A DNA stretch of 17,471 bases, taken from assembly GCA_045648425.1 (NCBI GenBank), contig JAZRNV010000106.1, forward strand, positions 1 to 17,471, given 5' to 3'. The translations under genes were made by a program, and so were the position numbers. The stretch comes from RGIG2206 sp045648425 (lineage in GTDB: Bacteria > Bacillota > Clostridia > Oscillospirales > Acutalibacteraceae). This document shows, piece by piece, positions 14,714 through 17,471 of the stretch. The notes beneath the pieces were generated by a model. That model was given only the letters and a program-made list of their open reading frames with translations, made no database searches and was not told the origin of the DNA. The first letter of the stretch is position 1. Each line of letters begins with the position of its first letter.

Positions 14714-15841
14714 ATGGATTTTTCACAGCTGACAGCATACCTTGACAGCTTGCCAAAGTGTGGAATCCCCGGGTGCGAGATGCACGTCGCCTATAAGGGC
14801 GAAGAGGTTTATTCTCACGTGGCGGGGGTTTCCCGTGTCGACGGTCGACCTGCCGATTTTTCCGATGTTTACCGCATCTTTTCCTGCACCAAGCTGTTCA
14901 CCGCAACCTGCGTTATGCGTCTGGTGGAGGAGGGGCGCCTTGCCACAGATGACCCGGTAAGCAAATATTTGCCCGAGTTTGCCACTCTCACCGTTAAGGA
15001 GGAGGGGGAGCTTCGTCCTGCCACCGAGGTGATGACGGTGGGCCATTTGCTCACCATGACAGGCGGACTTTCTTATAATATGAATCACCCCGAAATTCAA
15101 AGGGTGGTTGCAAGTAACGGCACCACCCGTCAAATAGTGGCTGCCATTGCAGAGGTGCCTTTGCAGTTTCAACCGGGCAAGGGGTATGAGTATAGCTTGT
15201 GCATAGATGTGCTGGGAGCAATTATTGAGGTTGTTACAGGTATGAAGCTGGGTCAATATATGCGCTCGGTTATCTTTGATCCCCTGGGTATGACCTCTGC
15301 CACCCTTTGCGAAAAGGATGTGCCGGCAGAGTTAATTCCCCATATTTACCGTTATGACTGCGGCCTTTTCAAAGCCAATTTGATTACTGATTTTAACAGT
15401 GGCATTCAGTTTAGCCCAAATGCCGAAAGTGGCGGTGGCGGCGGACTTTGCACAGGTAGTGATTACATCAAATTTGCGGCCACACTGGCCAACGGAGGCA
15501 CCACCCCCGAGGGCTATCGCCTTATAAGCCCCGAATCCATTGATATAATGCGCCGCGACCGTCTTAATGAGCAGCAGCGCAGCAAGTTTATTCGCACGGT
15601 GGGCAAGCCGGGCTACAGCTATGGATACGGTGTGCGCACCCTCATAAGCAAAGAGATTGGTCAATCACTTTCTCCCTTGGGCGAGTTTGGCTGGGACGGA
15701 ATGGGTGGCTGCTACACCTTGGTGGATGTTGAAAACAACCTTGCCATATATTTTGCCATGCAGGTTGTGGGCTGCAGCTATTGCTATTCAAACGTGCATC
15801 CTATGCTGCGAAATCTTACCTATAAATCTTTAGAACTTTAA
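14714..15841 (+). CDS. Beta-lactamase-family serine hydrolase (class C/EstB type)
   Basis: The 375-aa protein belongs to the serine beta-lactamase/D-alanyl-D-alanine carboxypeptidase/esterase superfamily. The nucleophile motif SxxK is S57-C-T-K60 (IFSCTKLFTA). The tyrosine motif is Y160-S-L rather than the classical YSN, within GYEYSLCIDVLGAIIEVVTG, a form I recall in clostridial members. A Gly-rich turn (SGGGGGLCTG) precedes the last helix, and WDGMGG near the end stands where KTG is found in beta-lactamases. There is no signal peptide, so it is probably cytoplasmic, which argues against a wall or antibiotic role and for an esterase or amidase. Ribosome site AAGAGG; 13 bp from the dUTPase-like gene and 9 bp before the PHP gene. 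Confidence 0.88.
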   Translation: MDFSQLTAYLDSLPKCGIPGCEMHVAYKGEEVYSHVAGVSRVDGRPADFSDVYRIFSCTKLFTATCVMRLVEEGRLATDDPVSKYLPEFATLTVKEEGELRPATEVMTVGHLLTMTGGLSYNMNHPEIQRVVASNGTTRQIVAAIAEVPLQFQPGKGYEYSLCIDVLGAIIEVVTGMKLGQYMRSVIFDPLGMTSATLCEKDVPAELIPHIYRYDCGLFKANLITDFNSGIQFSPNAESGGGGGLCTGSDYIKFAATLANGGTTPEGYRLISPESIDIMRRDRLNEQQRSKFIRTVGKPGYSYGYGVRTLISKEIGQSLSPLGEFGWDGMGGCYTLVDVENNLAIYFAMQVVGCSYCYSNVHPMLRNLTYKSLEL

Positions 15842-15850
15842 GGTGAAGCT

Positions 15851-16534
15851 ATGTTTTTATATGATACTCACGTTCACTCCTGTGAGGCCAGTGCCTGCGG
15901 AAAAAACAATGTTCGCGAGCTGGTAAGGGCCTACAAAGAGGCAGGATACAGCGGTTTTGCTTTGACCAACCATTTTTATCACGGAAATTCCTGCAGTAAT
16001 CGTGAGGGTACCTGGCAAGAGTTTATAAAGCCCTATTTTGATGCCTATTACGAGGCCTGCGATGAGGGTGCCAAGCTGGATTTTGACGTAATCTTCGGCA
16101 TTGAGGAAGGCATTGGTAAAAGCAAAGAATTTTTGTGCTACAATATGGATATGGATTTTTTGCTCAACTGTGAAGAGCTGCGAAACGCCGACCGAAAAAG
16201 ACTCATTGAGCTTATTCATTCGGCGGGGGGAATAATCATCCATGCACATCCCTTCCGCTTTGCCAGCTATATGAGCGCCTATTACGAGCCCAACTTTGAG
16301 GGGTGCGACGGAATAGAGGTTTTTAACGGCAACAATCGCCCCGAGGATGCCAATGACAGGGCTCTTGAGGCCGCCTTGTCTATGGACCGCAAAATGATAC
16401 TTACCGCTGGCTCCGATGCTCACACCTGTGAAGCTGCATCCAAAAAGATAGGATTGCTTTTGCCCCACAGAGTAAGAAATGCGGCAGAGTTTGTTGAGGT
16501 GCTGAAAAGCGGCGATTATCAACTGAGCTATTAA
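15851..16534 (+). CDS. PHP-domain metal-dependent phosphoesterase
   Basis: The 227-aa protein is a single PHP domain, a TIM-barrel-like fold with a trinuclear metal site that usually cleaves phosphate monoesters. The metal motifs are present in order: DTHVHS with H7 and H9, TNH with H41, E85-E86 in GIEEGIG, H131 and H133 in IIHAHPFR, and D189/H191 in AGSDAH. This resembles histidinol-phosphatase-like or nucleoside-phosphatase-like PHP proteins; the substrate is not predictable. It starts 9 bp after the serine hydrolase gene with ribosome site AAGGTGAAGCT. It is the last gene of the plus-strand cluster, and two palindromic repeats follow. The cluster therefore carries two unrelated phosphoesterase folds, one exported and one cytoplasmic. 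Confidence 0.9.
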   Translation: MFLYDTHVHSCEASACGKNNVRELVRAYKEAGYSGFALTNHFYHGNSCSNREGTWQEFIKPYFDAYYEACDEGAKLDFDVIFGIEEGIGKSKEFLCYNMDMDFLLNCEELRNADRKRLIELIHSAGGIIIHAHPFRFASYMSAYYEPNFEGCDGIEVFNGNNRPEDANDRALEAALSMDRKMILTAGSDAHTCEAASKKIGLLLPHRVRNAAEFVEVLKSGDYQLSY

Positions 16535-16541
16535 ACTCTAT

Positions 16542-16690
16542 GTAGGGGCGAGAGGTCGCCCGTCTTGGCTCCCTTGTGTAAAGGGAGCTGTCGAAACCAA
16601 AGGTTTTGACTGAGGGATTGTTAAGGTTTGACAATCCTCCCGTCTCGCCTTACGGCGCGCCACCCTCCTTAACACAAGGAGGGCCTATTT
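16542..16690 (+). repeat. Palindromic MITE/REP-like element, copy A
   Basis: A modular element of about 150 bases made of successive hairpins: head GGGCGA/TCGCCC (16546-16561), then GCTCCCTT/AAGGGAGC, GTC-AAACC/GGTTT-GAC, GATTGT/ACAATC, CGCC/GGCG, and CCCTCCTT/AAGGAGGG at the end. The same core recurs in copy B at a constant offset of 206 bases with about three differences in 128. Similar GTAGGGGCG-type elements are familiar to me in Oscillospiraceae intergenic DNA. The closing hairpin, followed by a T-rich stretch, may also end transcription of the PHP gene. Confidence 0.8.
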
Positions 16691-16695
16691 TATTT

Positions 16696-16730
16696 AATGA
16701 ATAATGAATAATGAATAATGAATAATGAAA
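16696..16730 (+). repeat. 7-bp tandem repeat (AATGAAT)
   Basis: AATGAAT is repeated four times exactly, followed by degenerate units (AATGAAA, AGTGAAT). It lies between the two palindromic elements; copy B is followed by a single similar unit. It is probably a slippage-prone microsatellite attached to the element. Confidence 0.85.
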
Positions 16731-16744
16731 AGTGAATAATTGTG

Positions 16745-16896
16745 GTAGGGGCGAGCAGTGCTCGCCCGTCTTGGCTCCCTTGTGTAAAGGGAGCTGTCGA
16801 AACCGAAGGTTTTGACTGAGGGATTGTTAAGGTTTGACAATCCTCCCGTCTCGCCTTACGGCGCCCCTCCCTCCTTAACACAAGGAGGGCTTCTTT
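16745..16896 (+). repeat. Palindromic MITE/REP-like element, copy B
   Basis: Same hairpin series as copy A, but its head is a longer palindrome (GGGCGAGCA / TGCTCGCCC, 16749-16767). The core 16762-16889 differs from copy A at about three sites, and a one-base indel follows it before TTTATTTAATGAAT. Such near identity implies recent duplication or active spread. Confidence 0.8.
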
Positions 16897-16929
16897 ATTT
16901 AATGAATGATGAAAAATCAATAATTTTTG

Positions 16930-16960
16930 GGTAGGGGTCGGCGCCCTCGACGACCCGAGA
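16930..16960 (+). repeat. Partial third element (head hairpin only)
   Basis: GTAGGGGTCG begins a third head-like hairpin with arms GGGTCG (16935-16940) and CGACCC (16951-16956). It resembles the heads of copies A and B in its GTAGGGG start, but the core hairpins do not follow. It suggests that head and core are separate modules. Confidence 0.5.
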
Positions 16961-16971
16961 TTAAACCGACA

Positions 16972-17001
16972 AAAAAGGCTTGGATTTCTCCAAGCCTTTT
17001 T
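16972..17001. terminator. Bidirectional Rho-independent terminator
   Basis: Stem AAAAAGGCTTGGA (16972-16984) with TCCAAGCCTTTTT (16989-17001) and loop TTTC. An A-run on the left and a T-run on the right let it act on both strands. On the minus strand it lies just past the stop of the 59-aa regulator gene. Confidence 0.88.
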
Positions 17002-17004
17002 CTA

Positions 17005-17184
17005 TTACTTTTTATCCAATTCGATTTTGCCGTTTTGCTCTTCAAATTGCTTTATACACTGACGAATCAAATAAATAATCTGACCGTTGGCAGAGCGACC
17101 CTCATATTTTGCAATATAGTGCAGCTTGCCGTGCAGCTCGGGTTCGACCTCAATGCCCAGGTGTTTATTATCTTTATTTCTCAT
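17005..17184 (-). CDS. Small ribbon-helix-helix (Arc-like) DNA-binding protein, 59 aa
   Basis: The short ORF encodes 59 residues: a basic start (MRNKDNKH), a beta strand LGIEVEPEL, then two helices, HGKLHYIAKYEGRS and NGQIIYLIRQCIKQFEEQNG. The pattern strand, helix, GRS-N turn, helix, with I at the helix core, is the Arc/MetJ/CopG ribbon-helix-helix fold. Such proteins dimerise and bind palindromic DNA through the strand. The ATG at 17184 has GGTGAT five bases upstream. A palindrome at 17247-17269 and a related half-site at 17208-17215 lie in its upstream region, consistent with control of itself and of the divergent transcript. No toxin partner is visible within the window. The terminator at 16972 follows it. 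Confidence 0.75.
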   Translation of the reverse strand: MRNKDNKHLGIEVEPELHGKLHYIAKYEGRSANGQIIYLIRQCIKQFEEQNGKIELDKK

Positions 17185-17231
17185 ATTATCACCAGCAAAT
17201 CTTAATTTAAGTATATTTTAAGATTGTTTTG

Positions 17232-17240
17232 TGCTATAAT
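17232..17240 (+). promoter_or_regulatory. Extended -10 promoter, plus strand, divergent from the RHH gene
   Basis: TGCTATAAT is a full extended -10; the palindrome at 17247-17269 covers its expected start site. It would drive the short ORF at 17292. No convincing promoter for the RHH gene itself is identified, though TATACT-like hexamers occur on the minus strand in the same gap. Confidence 0.55.
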
Positions 17241-17246
17241 GTTTGC

Positions 17247-17269
17247 GGTATACTTAAAATAAGTATACC
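17247..17269. promoter_or_regulatory. 23-bp palindrome, probable operator
   Basis: Perfect 10-bp arms GGTATACTTA and TAAGTATACC flank AAA. A further TAAGTATA half-site lies at 17208-17215. Position at the start site of the plus-strand promoter and next to an RHH gene suggests repression by that protein. Confidence 0.6.
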
Positions 17270-17291
17270 AAATTATGACAAAGGTGATTTA

Positions 17292-17330
17292 ATGGTTTGT
17301 ACATTTTTTGGTCATAATGGTTATGGTTAG
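17292..17330 (+). pseudogene. Broken start of a CTFFGH-type (SLOG/DUF1273-like) gene
   Basis: A 12-codon ORF, MVCTFFGHNGYG, has an excellent ribosome site (AAAGGTGATTTA) and a promoter, yet stops at once. Its first eight residues, MVCTFFGH, match the typical beginning of clostridial SLOG/DUF1273-like proteins (CTFFGHR.TP...), as I remember them. From the codon after H, the DNA is the repeat that also occurs at 6806-6844, so the stop is supplied by the repeat. I infer that a repeat or mobile element has interrupted the gene; the remainder would lie beyond the window. The alternative is a genuine tiny peptide gene. Confidence 0.4.
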
Positions 17331-17352
17331 TCGAAACAAACTTGTTTCGACA
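17314..17352 (+). repeat. Hairpin repeat, copy 2
   Basis: Matches 6806-6844 in 38 of 39 bases. The hairpin GTCGAAACAA / TTGTTTCGAC (17330-17351) is perfect here. This copy is followed by further hairpins that copy 1 lacks. Confidence 0.85.
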
Positions 17353-17469
17353 CAAAATCTTTGATTTTGCGGCAAATTTTCTTTGAAAATTTGTCCATAT
17401 GCATTGCAATGAATGTTGTGCAAAATTAAATCATAGAATTTAATTTTGCTATATCCGCTTAAAAAGTGG
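17330..17469 (+). repeat. Chain of consecutive hairpins running to the window edge
   Basis: Successive inverted repeats are packed almost end to end: 17330-17351 (10-bp arms), 17353-17369 (CAAAATC/GATTTTG), 17373-17393 (CAAATTTTC/GAAAATTTG), an imperfect one around CATTGCAATG at 17402-17411, 17420-17449 (GCAAAATTAAAT/ATTTAATTTTGC) and 17455-17469 (CCGCTT/AAGTGG with one G-U). No ORF is supported here. It looks like a non-coding mobile or structured-RNA element whose far end is outside the window. Confidence 0.7.
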
Positions 17470-17471
17470 CT

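Noticed and set aside
15857..16522. 221-codon open frame opposite the PHP gene
   Set aside because: Mirror of a strongly conserved PHP coding frame; no start signal.
16690..16920. 76-codon open frame on the minus strand through the repeats
   Set aside because: It consists of translated palindromic repeats and microsatellite.
16542..16960. A CRISPR array in the repeat region
   Set aside because: The repeats are long, only two full copies exist, they are internally palindromic and there are no spacers of constant size.
1..17471. tRNA or rRNA genes
   Set aside because: No cloverleaf with a GGTTCRANNCC arm or rRNA signature was recognised by eye; a covariance search was not possible here.

Overview
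The window looks like chromosomal DNA from an anaerobic, low-to-mid GC Firmicute, most likely an uncultured gut-type Clostridia of the Oscillospiraceae/Ruminococcaceae kind. The reasons are AGGAGG-type ribosome sites, the yqhQ-prmC and trmN6-rsmI neighbourhoods, an OmpR/PhoR-type two-component system, recurrent extended -10 promoters (TGnTATAAT), and clusters of small palindromic repeats. This placement is inference from gene content and memory of related genomes; no search was run.

Left block (1-6903, minus strand). One promoter near 6875-6903 appears to serve a tightly packed operon read right to left: lipoprotein (437 aa), OmpR-type response regulator, sensor histidine kinase, YqhQ/DUF1385 membrane protein, PrmC (TTG start) and RecA. 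Gaps are 13 and 35 bp, then overlaps of 8 and 14 bp, then 30 bp. RecA is intact to about residue 326. It then runs in frame, without a stop, into a piece of an unrelated LytS/YesM-type histidine kinase that reaches the window edge. This is either a chimeric assembly join or a real gene fusion.

Middle block (6905-10258, minus strand). rsmI and trmN6 (RNA methyltransferases, ATGA overlap) lie behind a strong intrinsic terminator belonging to an orphan MsmK/UgpC-type sugar ABC ATPase, which has its own promoter and a possible operator. A small membrane-anchored DUF4830-like protein follows.

Right block (10510-16534, plus strand). It starts with a protein of three S1 domains. A 48-aa Gln/Asn-rich microprotein follows; its ribosome site and start codon sit inside an 11-bp hairpin, and a terminator closes it. 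Next is a five-gene cluster behind one promoter with a 22-bp inverted repeat: a membrane protein with Gly-Tyr repeats and a Cys-rich tail, a lipoprotein metallophosphoesterase with FnIII and jelly-roll-like domains, a dUTPase-fold protein lacking the catalytic residues, a beta-lactamase-family serine hydrolase, and a PHP phosphoesterase.

Right end (16535-17471). It holds two near-identical copies of a palindromic MITE/REP-like element, a third partial head, a bidirectional terminator, a 59-aa ribbon-helix-helix regulator and a perfect palindromic operator candidate. Last comes a 12-codon ORF that looks like the broken start of a CTFFGH-type (SLOG/DUF1273-like) gene, interrupted by a chain of hairpins. 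The first module of that chain recurs almost exactly in the leader of the two-component operon at 6806-6844.
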